This document shows positions 1-8,881 of a stretch of DNA of 64,000 nt, in pieces. Under the pieces are notes generated by a model. That model did no database searches. It had not been told where the DNA came from and was given only the letters and a program-made list of their open reading frames with translations. The position numbers and the translations under genes were made by a program. Positions within the stretch are counted from its first letter, which is position 1, and each line of letters opens with the position of its first letter. The stretch is taken from NCBI RefSeq assembly GCF_010550245.1, contig NZ_JAAGLU010000018.1, forward strand, positions 124,001-188,000, read 5' to 3'. The stretch is from Streptomyces sp. SID12501. Its GTDB lineage: Bacteria; Actinomycetota; Actinomycetes; Streptomycetales; Streptomycetaceae.

Positions 1-1086
1 CGGGGCGTCGGCGGTCGAGATGCCGAGGGCCCCGCAGATCTGCACCGCCCGGTCGACCACCCGGTTCACCGCCTCGGCCACGAAGGTCTTGGACACCGAG
101 GTGAGCTGCGAGGCGGCGGCGGATTCGGTGTCCAGCTCCCATGCCGTACGCAGGATCAGGGCGCGGCTCGCCTCGATATCGATCTCGGAGTCGGCCAGCA
201 TCTGCTGGACCATGCCGAGGTCGCCCAGCGCCGAGCCGAACGCCATCCGGCTCCCCGCCCGTTCCAGCGCGACGTCCTGGGCGCGGCGGGCCGCTCCCAG
301 CCAGCGCATGCAGTGGGTCGTCCGGGCGGGGCCGAGCCGGACCTGCGCACCCTCGAATCCGTGGTCCACCGCGCCGAGCACCTGGTCCTCCCCCACCACG
401 CACTCCTCGAAGACGATCTCGCTGTGCCCGGCGAAGAGCGACTCGTCGAGGGTCTCGATGTTCCGGACGATGCGCATACCGGGAGTTCCGGCGTCGACGA
501 GGAACATGGTGGCGCCGCCCGGGTCACCGGGGCTGCCGGAGGTGCGGGCCATGACGATGGCGAAGCCCGCGCCATGGGCGCCGGTGATGAACCACTTGCG
601 CCCGTCGATGCGCCAGCCGCCGGGCACCCGGGTCGCGGTGGTCCGCAGGGAGCGGGGATCGGCACCCGCACCCGGAGCCGGTTCGGTCATGGCGAAGCAG
701 GACCGTGTCCCGCCTGCGGCGAGCGGACGCAGATACGCCTGCTTCTGTTCTTCGGTGGCCACCTTCTCCAGCAGGTGCATGTTGCCCTCGTCGGGGGCGG
801 CGCAGTTCAGCGCCAGTGGTCCGAGGAGTGAGTAGCCCGCCGCTTCGAACACCACCGCCTGCCCGCGCAGGTCGAGCCCGTGTCCGCCCCACCGCGTCGG
901 TACGTGCGGAGCGAACACACCCGCCGCACGGGCGGCTTTCTGCAGGGTCTGGCGCAGGTCCTCGGGGGCGTCGTGCACGGACCCGCCGCACTCACGCTCG
1001 GCCGGAATGACCACCTCGCGCACGAACTCGGCCGTCGAAGCGGCGAGTTGAGCGACAGTCGGATCGACATCGAACTGGATGGGCAC
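1..1086 (-). CDS. Acyl-CoA dehydrogenase (C-terminus outside the window)
   Basis: FAD enzyme that introduces an alpha,beta double bond into an acyl-CoA. The first 362 residues are visible. FAMTEP at about 131-136 and WFITGA at about 165-170 are the conserved flavin/substrate-loop motifs, followed by the C-terminal helical domain. The stop codon lies left of the window. The GTG start is chosen because GGGAGG lies five bases upstream; an in-frame ATG 30 bases earlier has no ribosome site. The gene is divergent from the enoyl-CoA hydratase gene and shares its control region, which fits a common acyl-CoA degradation role. The exact acyl substrate cannot be read from the sequence. Confidence 0.9.
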   Translation of the reverse strand, partial: MPIQFDVDPTVAQLAASTAEFVREVVIPAERECGGSVHDAPEDLRQTLQKAARAAGVFAPHVPTRWGGHGLDLRGQAVVFEAAGYSLLGPLALNCAAPDEGNMHLLEKVATEEQKQAYLRPLAAGGTRSCFAMTEPAPGAGADPRSLRTTATRVPGGWRIDGRKWFITGAHGAGFAIVMARTSGSPGDPGGATMFLVDAGTPGMRIVRNIETLDESLFAGHSEIVFEECVVGEDQVLGAVDHGFEGAQVRLGPARTTHCMRWLGAARRAQDVALERAGSRMAFGSALGDLGMVQQMLADSEIDIEASRALILRTAWELDTESAAASQLTSVSKTFVAEAVNRVVDRAVQICGALGISTADAP

Positions 1087-1137
1087 GGGACCTCCCGCCG
1101 ACAGGCGTACGGGCATCGGCTCCCGTCGCGTCCTAGA

Positions 1138-1158
1138 AACTGTATAGCTTCTTTAGTA
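1138..1158 (-). promoter_or_regulatory. Candidate TetR-type operator, copy 1
   Basis: Read on the minus strand, this 21-bp AT-rich element begins TACTA and ends CAGTT. It matches the TACT/C-N12-CAGT pattern also found at 9570, 14003 and 30301. It lies between the divergent acyl-CoA dehydrogenase and enoyl-CoA hydratase genes, where a repressor could control both. That it is an operator is inferred. Confidence 0.45.
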
Positions 1159-1239
1159 TCTTGCCGGGAAGCGCCCGGGACGGAAAGTGCCCGGCGAAGA
1201 GAAACACCCTGCATCGGCAAGACGCCAGGAGAAACGTCC

Positions 1240-2028
1240 ATGAGCCTCCACGTGACCACCGAACCGGTCCGGATCGTCCGCCACCACGACGGGGTCGTCG
1301 AGGTGAGACTGGACGACCCGGGGCGGGGCAACGCCCTGGACCTCAGGACGTCCGAGGCACTGCGCGACGCGACCGCCGAGGTGGCCGCGGACCCGGGCGG
1401 CGCGGTCCTCCTGCGGTCGTCGGGCGGCAGCTTCTGCGTGGGCGGCGACCTGCGCGCGTTCGCCGGCCGCGGTGCGGAGACCGGCACCTATGTGCACGCC
1501 GTTGCGAGTGCCGCACACGCCGCGATACAGACCCTGTACGAACTGCCGGTGCCGTTGGTGACCGCCGTGCGCGGCGCGGCGGCGGGCGGCGGCATCGGTC
1601 TCGCACTGGTGGGCGACATCGTCCTGGCGGCGCGGTCCGCGCGGTTCCGGCTGGCGTACACGGCGATCGGGCTCACGCCGGACTGCGGGGCGTCATGGTT
1701 CCTGCCGCGTCTGGTGGGCCCCCGCAGGGCGGCGGACCTGATCCTCACCAATCGGGTCCTGAACTGCGACGACGCCGAACGGTGGGGCCTGGTCTCCCGG
1801 TGCGTGGACGACGAGGAACTGGACGAGACGGCACACCTGACCGCGGCCGAGCTGGCCGCCGGCGCCGCTGACGCACTGCGCACCGCGAAGGGCCTGCTGC
1901 GGGCCGGCGCCGGTGACGGCCTGCGCCGCCACCTCGCCGAGGAGGCGCGGTCGATCGGCGCTCTGGCGGACGGCCAGGAGGCCCAGAACCGCATCACGTC
2001 GTTCCTCGTTCCGAAAAGTGTTTCTTGA
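1240..2028 (+). CDS. Enoyl-CoA hydratase/isomerase family protein, PaaG-like
   Basis: A 262-residue crotonase-fold enzyme acting on an enoyl-CoA by hydration or double-bond/epoxide isomerisation. Oxyanion-hole segments are seen at FCVGGD (65-70) and GAAAGGGIG (112-120). The PDCG segment near 147-150 aligns with the PaaG-type Asp-bearing loop, where classical hydratases carry a Glu. This favours isomerase-like chemistry but does not prove it. The ATG start has AGGAG eight bases upstream; longer readings lack one. It is the first gene of a plus-strand block that continues through the PPDK-like protein and the next acyl-CoA dehydrogenase. Confidence 0.88.
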   Translation: MSLHVTTEPVRIVRHHDGVVEVRLDDPGRGNALDLRTSEALRDATAEVAADPGGAVLLRSSGGSFCVGGDLRAFAGRGAETGTYVHAVASAAHAAIQTLYELPVPLVTAVRGAAAGGGIGLALVGDIVLAARSARFRLAYTAIGLTPDCGASWFLPRLVGPRRAADLILTNRVLNCDDAERWGLVSRCVDDEELDETAHLTAAELAAGAADALRTAKGLLRAGAGDGLRRHLAEEARSIGALADGQEAQNRITSFLVPKSVS

Positions 2029-2099
2029 GTTCCTCTTCACTAACATGCCCGCCGGGGCGTAACCTCCGGGCAACACAGAACCGAGCAAAAGGTGTGGCG

Positions 2100-2732
2100 A
2101 TGCAATCTGCTGCCGTGAACCTTCCGGACGCTCCCGACGAGCCCCTCACCGAACCCGTCGTCGACCTCGTTCTGCGGGGTATGTGGCGTGGCCGGCCGGA
2201 GTCCGAGCACCGTCCGCTGGTCGACGCCGGGCTGGCGATGGTGAAGGGGCCGGTGGTGCTGCCGACCGAGCGTGCCAAGGCCGCCGCCGCGCAGCTCCTG
2301 CGGGTTCCCGCCGGTTCCGAGCAGGAGGAGCGGATCACCGCTGCGTACGAGGCGTTCCTGCCGGTCAACCGGAAGATCCGCGATGTGTGCACGGCATGGC
2401 AGTGCCGCCCCGACGGCTCCGTCAACGACCATTCCGACGACGTCTACGACGCCCGGGTGCGCGAGTCGCTGGAGGACGTGCACGAGGCCATCCAGCCCGT
2501 ACTGCGCCGACTGGACCTGGTGCTCGCGGGCAGCGGGCAGTACCTGACGGCCCTGGAGGAAGCCCTCGACCGCTTCGACGACGGCGCGCCCGCGTGGCTG
2601 GCCTCGCCCCTTTGCGACTCGTACCACACCGTGTGGATGCGGCTGCACCAGGAGCTGCTGCTCGTGCTGGGAATCAGCCGGGCCGAGGACGAAGTCCGCG
2701 AAGAGGAGCTGGTCACGAGGAGCCGGGGTTGA
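2100..2732 (+). CDS. Uncharacterised helical protein translationally coupled to a PPDK-like enzyme
   Basis: A 210-residue soluble protein with no signal peptide, no membrane segment and no family I recognise. It is predicted to be largely helical and acidic at its C-terminus. AAAGG lies seven bases before the ATG. Its stop overlaps the TTG start of the next gene (TTGA), so the two proteins are probably made together and may form a complex. The length, two His/Asp-rich stretches in the middle (NDHSDD) and the constant coupling suggest an accessory subunit of the PEP-utilising enzyme. That role is inferred only. Confidence 0.75.
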   Translation: MQSAAVNLPDAPDEPLTEPVVDLVLRGMWRGRPESEHRPLVDAGLAMVKGPVVLPTERAKAAAAQLLRVPAGSEQEERITAAYEAFLPVNRKIRDVCTAWQCRPDGSVNDHSDDVYDARVRESLEDVHEAIQPVLRRLDLVLAGSGQYLTALEEALDRFDDGAPAWLASPLCDSYHTVWMRLHQELLLVLGISRAEDEVREEELVTRSRG

Positions 2733-5356
2733 GCGTCACCGACCGCGAGGCGGACCCGCTCGCACAGCCCGGAGCTCCCCTCGCTCCCTCCGGCACCCTC
2801 GGAAGCTCGGCAGCCACCGCGCCCCCCGGCCTGACCCTGGTGCCGTACGGACAGGGCCGGATCCGGGGCCTCGACGCCGACGAGCTGGGCGCGCACGGCG
2901 CCGCGATGGACCGGCTGGTGGCCCTCGGGCTGCCGGTGGTGCCGGGGCTCACCGTGCCCGCCGGCGCCGCCGCGTCGCTGTGCGGGACCGACATCGCCGA
3001 AGCCGCCGTGGCCCTCGTCGAACAGCTCGCGGGGCGGCGCATCGGGGACGCGGCCCGGCCGCTGCTGCTGCGCCTGTCGGCGAGCGCGCCCACCGACATC
3101 GCCGGACTCCCGCCCGACCTGGCCTGTCTCGGTATCGCCCCCGACCGTGCCGACGACCTGTGCGCCGTCATCGGGCGTTCGGACGCGCTGTACGAGGTGT
3201 GGGCCGCCACCGTGCGCATGATCGCCGAGTACGCCCTCGACGTGCCCGGCGCGGTGCTCGACGACGCTCTCCTGGACGCACCCGCGCCACGGGCACGGAT
3301 CGAGGTGCTGCTGTCCCTGGTGGCGGAGCACGGCTCCCGGCCCTTCCCCGACGACCCGGCGCAGCAGCTCGCGCTGGCCGCCCGCGCTCTCCTCGCCCGG
3401 TGGGACTCGCCGCGTGCGAGGAGGTCCCGGCGCTCCCAGCGGCTGCCCGCCGAGCTGCCGGTCGCCCTGCATGTGCAGGCCCTGCGCATCGGCCCGGCGG
3501 ACCACTCGGGCTACGGCACGGCCGTCAGCCGCGACCCCGAGACCGGGCGCCTGTCCCCTCAGGGCTCCTTCTTCCGGGGTGTGCGCCGCAGCGCCCCGCC
3601 GCCGCACACCGGTGAACCGCTGGACCGGCTGGCGGGCGGCACCGCACTGCTGGAGCACTCCCTGCTCACCCTGGAACGGCATCTGCGCGCACCCGTGTCG
3701 GTCGACTTCGAGGTGCGCGACGACGAGATCTCCCTGCTCGCCGCCTCCGCGCAGCTCCGCCCGCCGCTTCGGGCCTCGGTATGTCTGGCCGCCGACCTGG
3801 CCCGGGACGGGGCGATCGGCCACGAGGAGGCCGTACGCCGGATCACGCCCGCGCAGGTGCAGGAACTGCTGCACCCCCAGCTCCGGCTGACCGGCGGGGA
3901 GAAGCTCCTGGTGAAGGGACTGCCCGCCTCCCCGGGGGCAGCGACCGGCGCGGTCGTCCTCTCCAGCGAACGTGCCCTCGAACTGACCGCCGACGGTACG
4001 CGGGTCGTGCTCGTGGCCGCCGAGACGACCCCGGCGGACGTCCCCGGGATGCTGGCCTCCGTCGCCGTACTGACCGGCAGCGGTGGCATCGCCTCGCATG
4101 CCGCCGTGGTGGCCAGGGGTGCCGGAAAGCCCGCCGTGTGCGGCGCCGAGGGCTTGCGCGTGGACCTGGCCGCCGGAACGGTCCACTTCGGGGAGCGGGT
4201 GGTGCGCGAAGGCGACCCGGTCTCGCTGGACGGCCGTACCGGCGCCGTCTACGCGGGGACCCTGAGCGTCAGCGTCGCCGGACCGCCGCCCGAACTGTCC
4301 ACCCTGCTGGAGTGGGCGGACGACGCGCGCCGACTGGGCGTACGCGTCAACGCCGACACCGCCGCCGAGGTGGAGACAGCTCTCGCCCTCGGCGCGGAGG
4401 GCGTCGGGCTGTGCCGTACGGAACACCAGTTCCTCGGCGAGCGGTTGCCGCTGATCCGCCGCGTGCTCCTGGCCGCCGACCAGGTCGCCCGCGACGAGGC
4501 GCTGTCGGCACTGGAACGCGCCCAGTACGAGGACTTCCGCGCGCTGCTTACCGCCGTGGGGAACCGCCCGGTGACCGTGCGCCTGCTGGACGCCCCGCTG
4601 CACGAGTTCCTGCCCGCCCCCGGACAGGCTCTCGACGCGGCCGAGGAACAGCGGGCCGACACACTGCGCGAGGCGAACCCGATGCTCGGGCTGCGCGGGG
4701 TACGGCTGGCGCTGCTGCACGAGCGGCTCTACCCGGCGCAGGCCGAGGCGCTCTTCACCGCCTGGGCCGAGGTCGCCGCCACCGGGGTCCGGCCGGAGCT
4801 GGAGGTGATGATCCCGCTCGTCAGCCTGCCGGAGGAACTCGCCACCGCAGCCACGTACGTACGCGGTGCCGCCGACGCGGTCGCCGCCCGCACCGGGGTG
4901 GAGGTCCCGTACCGGCTCGGCACGATGATCGAGACCCCGCGGGCCGCGCTGCTGGCCGGTGAACTCGCCGGGCACGCCGAGTTCTTCTCCTTCGGCACCA
5001 ACGACCTCACCCAGCTCACCTACGGGTTCTCCCGGGACGACGTCGAGCGCCAGGTGCTCGCCAACTACCAGGAGCGCGGGTTCCTCACCACCAGCCCGTT
5101 CGCGCGGCTCGACCCGCACGGGGTCGGCGCCCTGATCCGCCTGGCGGCCGAGCGGGCGCGGGAGGTACGGCCCGGCATCAAGTTGGGCGTGTGCGGTGAG
5201 CACGGCGGGGACCCGGAGTCGATCGCGTTCTGCGACGACCTCGGCCTGGACTACGTCTCCTGTTCCGCGCACCGCGTGCCGGTGGCCCGAATGGCAGCCG
5301 CGCACAGCGCCCTGCGGGAGCGGGAGCAGTACGACGAGAGCGGGAGCGCACGATGA
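2729..5356 (+). CDS. Pyruvate phosphate dikinase-like PEP-utilising enzyme with degenerate ATP-grasp domain
   Basis: An 875-residue protein collinear with pyruvate phosphate dikinase. The N-terminal third resembles the nucleotide-binding half but has lost its key motifs: the SVRSGA-like loop reads RLSASA, and the closing LQTR motif is absent around 333-342. The swivelling domain is intact, with GGIASHAAVVARG carrying phospho-carrier His457. The C-terminal TIM barrel (about 520-870) keeps GLCRTEH, the METP-type loop as IETP, FGTNDLTQ, and catalytic Cys822 in CGEHGG. It could therefore exchange phosphate between PEP and its His, while ATP use looks doubtful. The TTG start has AGGAG about eight bases upstream and overlaps the preceding stop. 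Its place among acyl-CoA genes argues against a housekeeping PPDK. Confidence 0.85.
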   Translation: MSVTDREADPLAQPGAPLAPSGTLGSSAATAPPGLTLVPYGQGRIRGLDADELGAHGAAMDRLVALGLPVVPGLTVPAGAAASLCGTDIAEAAVALVEQLAGRRIGDAARPLLLRLSASAPTDIAGLPPDLACLGIAPDRADDLCAVIGRSDALYEVWAATVRMIAEYALDVPGAVLDDALLDAPAPRARIEVLLSLVAEHGSRPFPDDPAQQLALAARALLARWDSPRARRSRRSQRLPAELPVALHVQALRIGPADHSGYGTAVSRDPETGRLSPQGSFFRGVRRSAPPPHTGEPLDRLAGGTALLEHSLLTLERHLRAPVSVDFEVRDDEISLLAASAQLRPPLRASVCLAADLARDGAIGHEEAVRRITPAQVQELLHPQLRLTGGEKLLVKGLPASPGAATGAVVLSSERALELTADGTRVVLVAAETTPADVPGMLASVAVLTGSGGIASHAAVVARGAGKPAVCGAEGLRVDLAAGTVHFGERVVREGDPVSLDGRTGAVYAGTLSVSVAGPPPELSTLLEWADDARRLGVRVNADTAAEVETALALGAEGVGLCRTEHQFLGERLPLIRRVLLAADQVARDEALSALERAQYEDFRALLTAVGNRPVTVRLLDAPLHEFLPAPGQALDAAEEQRADTLREANPMLGLRGVRLALLHERLYPAQAEALFTAWAEVAATGVRPELEVMIPLVSLPEELATAATYVRGAADAVAARTGVEVPYRLGTMIETPRAALLAGELAGHAEFFSFGTNDLTQLTYGFSRDDVERQVLANYQERGFLTTSPFARLDPHGVGALIRLAAERAREVRPGIKLGVCGEHGGDPESIAFCDDLGLDYVSCSAHRVPVARMAAAHSALREREQYDESGSAR

Positions 5357-6471
5357 CGAGCACCGTCACCGACGGCACGGCCCTGTCGGACACCGAGCTG
5401 GACGACCTGCGCGAGACCGTACGGTCGGTGTGCGCGGACGCCGGCGGCACCGCCGCGGTACGGCGGCTGTCCGAGGAGGCACCCGGTGTCGACGCCGGCC
5501 TGTGGGACGCCCTCGGCCGGCAGGTCGGCCTCGCGGCCCTGGGCCTGCCCGAGTCGGCGGGAGGCATCGGCGGCCTCGCCGAGATCGCCGTCGTCTGCGA
5601 GGAGTTGGGCAGGACGCTGGCACCCGTACCGCTGCTGTCCTCCACCGTGCTGGCCGGTCAGGTACTCGCCGGCTGCGGTACGGCCGACAGGGCCCTGGCC
5701 AAGCTGGCCGAAGGCACCGTGCACGCCCTTGCGGTGGCCGCGCCCGACGGGACGTGGCGGGCCGACGCCGTGCCGGTGGGCGTCTCCTGGCAGGGCAGCG
5801 TCCCGCTGCTGGACGGCACCGCGCCGTTCGTCCTCGACGGCGCCGACGCCGAGGCACTGGTCGTGGCAGCGGCCGGGACCGACGGCGTGGACCTCTTCCT
5901 GGCCGACCCGCGCGAGCCGGGGGTCACGGTGCGCCGGGTGCCCACCCTGGACCTCAGCCGGGGCCAGGCGGTGGTCTCCTTCTCCGGTGCACGGGTCCGG
6001 GCGCTGACCGTCGGCGGCGAGGGGGCGGACGTCGTCTTTCGTGCCCTGGACGTGGCCCTGGTGGCGCTGGCGGCCGAGCAACTGGGTGGCGCACAGGCCG
6101 CGTTGGACATGACAGTGGCCCATGTGCGCGACCGTACCCAGTTCGGCCGGGCGATCGGCGGCTTCCAGGCGGTCAAGCACGCCTGCGCCGACATGCTGCT
6201 CCAGGTCGAGGCGGCACGGTCGGCCGTGGTGCGCGCGGTCCGGGCCGACGGCTCGCCGCAGGCGCTGGCCGAGGCGGCGGCGGTGGCACAGGCGTGGTGC
6301 GGCGAGGCGTTCGTCTCCGTCGCCGCCGAGTGCGTGCAGCTCCACGGCGGGATGGGCTTCACCTGGGAACACGACGCCCACCTGTACTTCCGGCGCGCCC
6401 AGTCCGACGCGGTCCTGCTGGGCGGCGCCGCACACCATCGGGAACGGCTGGCCGGCCTGCTGGGCTGGTGA
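5353..6471 (+). CDS. Acyl-CoA dehydrogenase, short heteromeric type
   Basis: A 372-residue flavoprotein dehydrogenase whose ATG overlaps the previous stop (ATGA). The C-terminal half has the typical RTQFGRAIGGFQAVKH stretch and the QLHGGMGFTWEHD motif near residues 325-345, as in mycobacterial steroid-type FadE subunits. The N-terminal half is divergent and rich in Ala/Val, with no clear canonical TEP motif. In actinobacteria such proteins often form alpha2beta2 complexes with a second dehydrogenase; candidates here are the genes at the left edge and at 29 kb. Pairing is inferred. Confidence 0.88.
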   Translation: MTSTVTDGTALSDTELDDLRETVRSVCADAGGTAAVRRLSEEAPGVDAGLWDALGRQVGLAALGLPESAGGIGGLAEIAVVCEELGRTLAPVPLLSSTVLAGQVLAGCGTADRALAKLAEGTVHALAVAAPDGTWRADAVPVGVSWQGSVPLLDGTAPFVLDGADAEALVVAAAGTDGVDLFLADPREPGVTVRRVPTLDLSRGQAVVSFSGARVRALTVGGEGADVVFRALDVALVALAAEQLGGAQAALDMTVAHVRDRTQFGRAIGGFQAVKHACADMLLQVEAARSAVVRAVRADGSPQALAEAAAVAQAWCGEAFVSVAAECVQLHGGMGFTWEHDAHLYFRRAQSDAVLLGGAAHHRERLAGLLGW

Positions 6472-6495
6472 CGTAGAAGAAGGGAGCGACGGAAC

Positions 6496-6966
6496 ATGAC
6501 CACCAGGCTCATCGACGAGTCGTTGTTCGAGAACCCCACGAACCCCACGAACCCCGAGTCCCTTGTGCACCTTGAGTTCGACGACGGGGATGCACCGCGT
6601 CTCGCGGGCGCCCGCTGCTCCGGGTGCGGAACCGTCGTCTTCCCCCGGCAGGAATCGTGCCCCCGATGTTCCGGTCGGACCATGTCCGCGCACGTACTGC
6701 CGGTGAGCGGGCGTGTGTGGTCGTGGACGCGCCAGGCGTTCGCGCCGAAACCGCCGTACCGGGCGCCGACCGAAGGCCATCAGCCGTACCACGTGGGCTA
6801 TGTGGATCTCGGCGAGGTGCTGGTCGAGGCGCTGCTGACGGTTTCCCGCGCGGAGATCCGGATCGGTCTGCCGGTCCGGCTGACCACCGTGCCCGCGTAC
6901 CGGGACGACGACGGAACCGAGGTGGTGACCTTCGCGTTCCGCCCGGAACGGGACGGGGAGCGATGA
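6496..6966 (+). CDS. Zn-ribbon/OB-fold (DUF35) protein partnering a thiolase-like enzyme
   Basis: A 156-residue protein with a four-Cys zinc ribbon (C41, C44, C55, C58) followed by an OB-fold. Members of this family bind beside thiolase-fold enzymes and stabilise or gate CoA substrates, as in the ChsH2-Ltp2 retro-aldolase of steroid side-chain loss. Here the stop overlaps the start of a thiolase-like gene (ATGA), exactly the arrangement expected for such a pair. The N-terminus carries a small NPTNPTNP repeat encoded by a 9-bp direct repeat. GGGAGCGACGGAAC precedes the ATG. Confidence 0.88.
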   Translation: MTTRLIDESLFENPTNPTNPESLVHLEFDDGDAPRLAGARCSGCGTVVFPRQESCPRCSGRTMSAHVLPVSGRVWSWTRQAFAPKPPYRAPTEGHQPYHVGYVDLGEVLVEALLTVSRAEIRIGLPVRLTTVPAYRDDDGTEVVTFAFRPERDGER

Positions 6967-8117
6967 GCCGGCGCGACGACGTGTACGTGGTCGGATGCGG
7001 GATGCATCCCTTCGGCCGCGACGAGAGCGTCACCGGAATGGACATGGCCGAGCGTGCGGTACGCGAAGCGCTGGCCGACGCCGGTGTCGGCTGGGAGGAT
7101 GTCGGCTACGCGGCCGGCGGCTCCGACGTGTCCGGCAAGCCCGACACACTGGTCGGCCGCCTGGGCCTGACCGGCGTGCCGTTCGTCAACGTGCAGAACG
7201 GCTGCGCCACCGGTGCTTCGACCGTGCTCGCGGTGGCCAACGCGCTGCGCGCGGGCGAGGCGTCCCTGGGACTCGCGGTGGGCTTCGACAAGCACGAACG
7301 GGGCGCGTTCCATGTCTCGGCGGCGCGCTACGGCCTGGGCGAGTGGTACGCCGAGACCGGCATGATGCTCACCACCCAGTTCTTCGCGCTGAAGACCCAG
7401 CGATACCTGTACGAGCACGGGATCTCGGAGCGGGCACTCGCGATGGTCGCCGCGCGGGCCTTCCGCAACGGCTCGCACCACCCCCTGGCCTGGCGGCGCA
7501 AGCCGCTCACGGAACAGGAGATCCTGGACTCGGCCGAGGTCAGTCCCCCGCTCACCCAGTACATGTTCTGCTCGCCCGGACAGGGCTCGGCGGCCTTGGT
7601 GCTGGCACTCGGCGACCGTGCGTTCGACCTGTGCGAACAGCCCGTCAAACTGGCCTCGTTGGCCTTCCGCACCCGGCGGTTCGGTTCGTTCGAGGTGTTC
7701 TCGCCCTGGCTGCCGCCGGGACCGCATCACAGCCCGAGCATCGACGCCGCCGAGGCCGCCTTCCGTACGGCGGGGGTGCGGCCCGCCGACGTACAGGTCG
7801 CCCAGTTGCAGGACACCGACAGCGGCTCGGAGCTGATCCACCTGGCGGAGACCGGGCTGTGCGGCCACGGCGAGCAGGAGGAGCTGCTGGCCGCCGGGGC
7901 CACCGATCCCACGGGCCGGATACCGGTCAACACCGACGGCGGCTGTCTGGCCGGCGGGGAACCTGTCGGCGCCTCCGGGCTCCGCCAGTTCCACGAGGTC
8001 GTACGACAGCTGCAGGGCCGCGCTCCCGGTGTGCAGGTGCCGGGCGCTCCCCGGGTGGGCTTCACCCATGTGTACGGGGCGCCCGGGATCAGCGCGTGTT
8101 CGGTCCTCACGATATGA
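6963..8117 (+). CDS. Thiolase-fold acyl-CoA lyase/aldolase (SCP2-thiolase/Ltp type)
   Basis: A 384-residue thiolase superfamily protein. The nucleophile position is kept as Cys81 in NGCATGA. However, the C-terminal GHPxGA motif of true thiolases reads GGEPVGASG, so the general-base His is replaced by Glu. That substitution, together with the adjoining DUF35 gene, is typical of thiolase-like aldolases rather than thiolytic enzymes. The likely job is retro-aldol or thiolytic release of a short acyl-CoA from a larger ring-bearing acid. The start overlaps the DUF35 stop, and the stop overlaps the following SDR start. Confidence 0.85.
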   Translation: MSRRDDVYVVGCGMHPFGRDESVTGMDMAERAVREALADAGVGWEDVGYAAGGSDVSGKPDTLVGRLGLTGVPFVNVQNGCATGASTVLAVANALRAGEASLGLAVGFDKHERGAFHVSAARYGLGEWYAETGMMLTTQFFALKTQRYLYEHGISERALAMVAARAFRNGSHHPLAWRRKPLTEQEILDSAEVSPPLTQYMFCSPGQGSAALVLALGDRAFDLCEQPVKLASLAFRTRRFGSFEVFSPWLPPGPHHSPSIDAAEAAFRTAGVRPADVQVAQLQDTDSGSELIHLAETGLCGHGEQEELLAAGATDPTGRIPVNTDGGCLAGGEPVGASGLRQFHEVVRQLQGRAPGVQVPGAPRVGFTHVYGAPGISACSVLTI

Positions 8118-8845
8118 AAGGCGGCGGGCAAGCCCTGCGACACGGACACAGCGACAGAACCGCACTGGTGACCGGCGGGGCACGCGGAATCGGCCTGGAG
8201 ATCGGCCGACAGCTCGCGGACCGGGGACTGCGTGTCCTGGTCGGGGCGAGACAACGGAAGGCGGCCGAGGAGGCGTGCCGCGCCATCGGCCCGGCGGCGC
8301 TGCCGCTCGCCCTGGACGTGGCCTCCTCGACGAGCATCGGCGAAGCGGTGCGTGAGGCACGGGAGCTGACCGGCGGGATCGACGTCCTGGTGAACAACGC
8401 GGGAGTGTCCCTGGACGGGGAACTGCGGCCCCCGTACGTCGACGAGGACATCCTGCGCGCGACCCTGGACACGAATCTCACCGGCGCCTGGCGCGTGGCG
8501 GAAGCCGTCGTGCCTGGCATGGTGGAAGCCGGCTACGGCCGGGTCGTGAACATCACCAGCTCGTACGGTTCGCTGTCGCTGATGGACTCCGGCCGGCACC
8601 CCGCCTACCGGATCTCCAAGACGGCGCTCAACGCCCTCACGCGGATGCTCGCGGCCGAACTGGCCGGCACAGGCGTCCTGGTCAACGCCGCCGACCCCGG
8701 CTGGACCCGCAGCGGCATGGGCGGCCCGTCCGCCCCGCGCGGGCCGGAGGAGGGTGCGGACACCCCGGTCTGGCTGGCGACCCTGCGCGAGGGCGACGGG
8801 ACGACGGGCGGGCTGTTCGCCGACCGCAGGCCACTGCCCTGGTGA
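8114..8845 (+). CDS. Short-chain dehydrogenase/reductase
   Basis: A 243-residue NAD(P)-dependent oxidoreductase. The cofactor loop TGGARGIG begins near residue 20, NNAG near 95, and the catalytic Ser...YRISK set lies near 145-165. The C-terminal region is shorter than usual and ends without the common DGG motif, reading GGLFADRRPLPW. It is the last gene of the plus-strand block and is coupled to the thiolase-like gene by ATGA. A 3-hydroxyacyl-CoA or alcohol dehydrogenase role would fit. The substrate is not determinable. Confidence 0.88.
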   Translation: MKGGGQALRHGHSDRTALVTGGARGIGLEIGRQLADRGLRVLVGARQRKAAEEACRAIGPAALPLALDVASSTSIGEAVREARELTGGIDVLVNNAGVSLDGELRPPYVDEDILRATLDTNLTGAWRVAEAVVPGMVEAGYGRVVNITSSYGSLSLMDSGRHPAYRISKTALNALTRMLAAELAGTGVLVNAADPGWTRSGMGGPSAPRGPEEGADTPVWLATLREGDGTTGGLFADRRPLPW

Positions 8846-8881
8846 ACCGCCTCAGGTCCCTGACGTGGCCGGCTTCTTCTA

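Noticed and set aside
880..1239. Long upstream extension of the enoyl-CoA hydratase reading frame
   Set aside because: The extension lies over the divergent acyl-CoA dehydrogenase gene and the promoter; AGGAG supports the ATG at 1240.
2444..5305. Very long minus-strand ORF opposite the PPDK-like gene
   Set aside because: Mirror reading of a GC-rich gene: Gly/Arg/His-rich and without domains, opposite a clear PPDK homologue.
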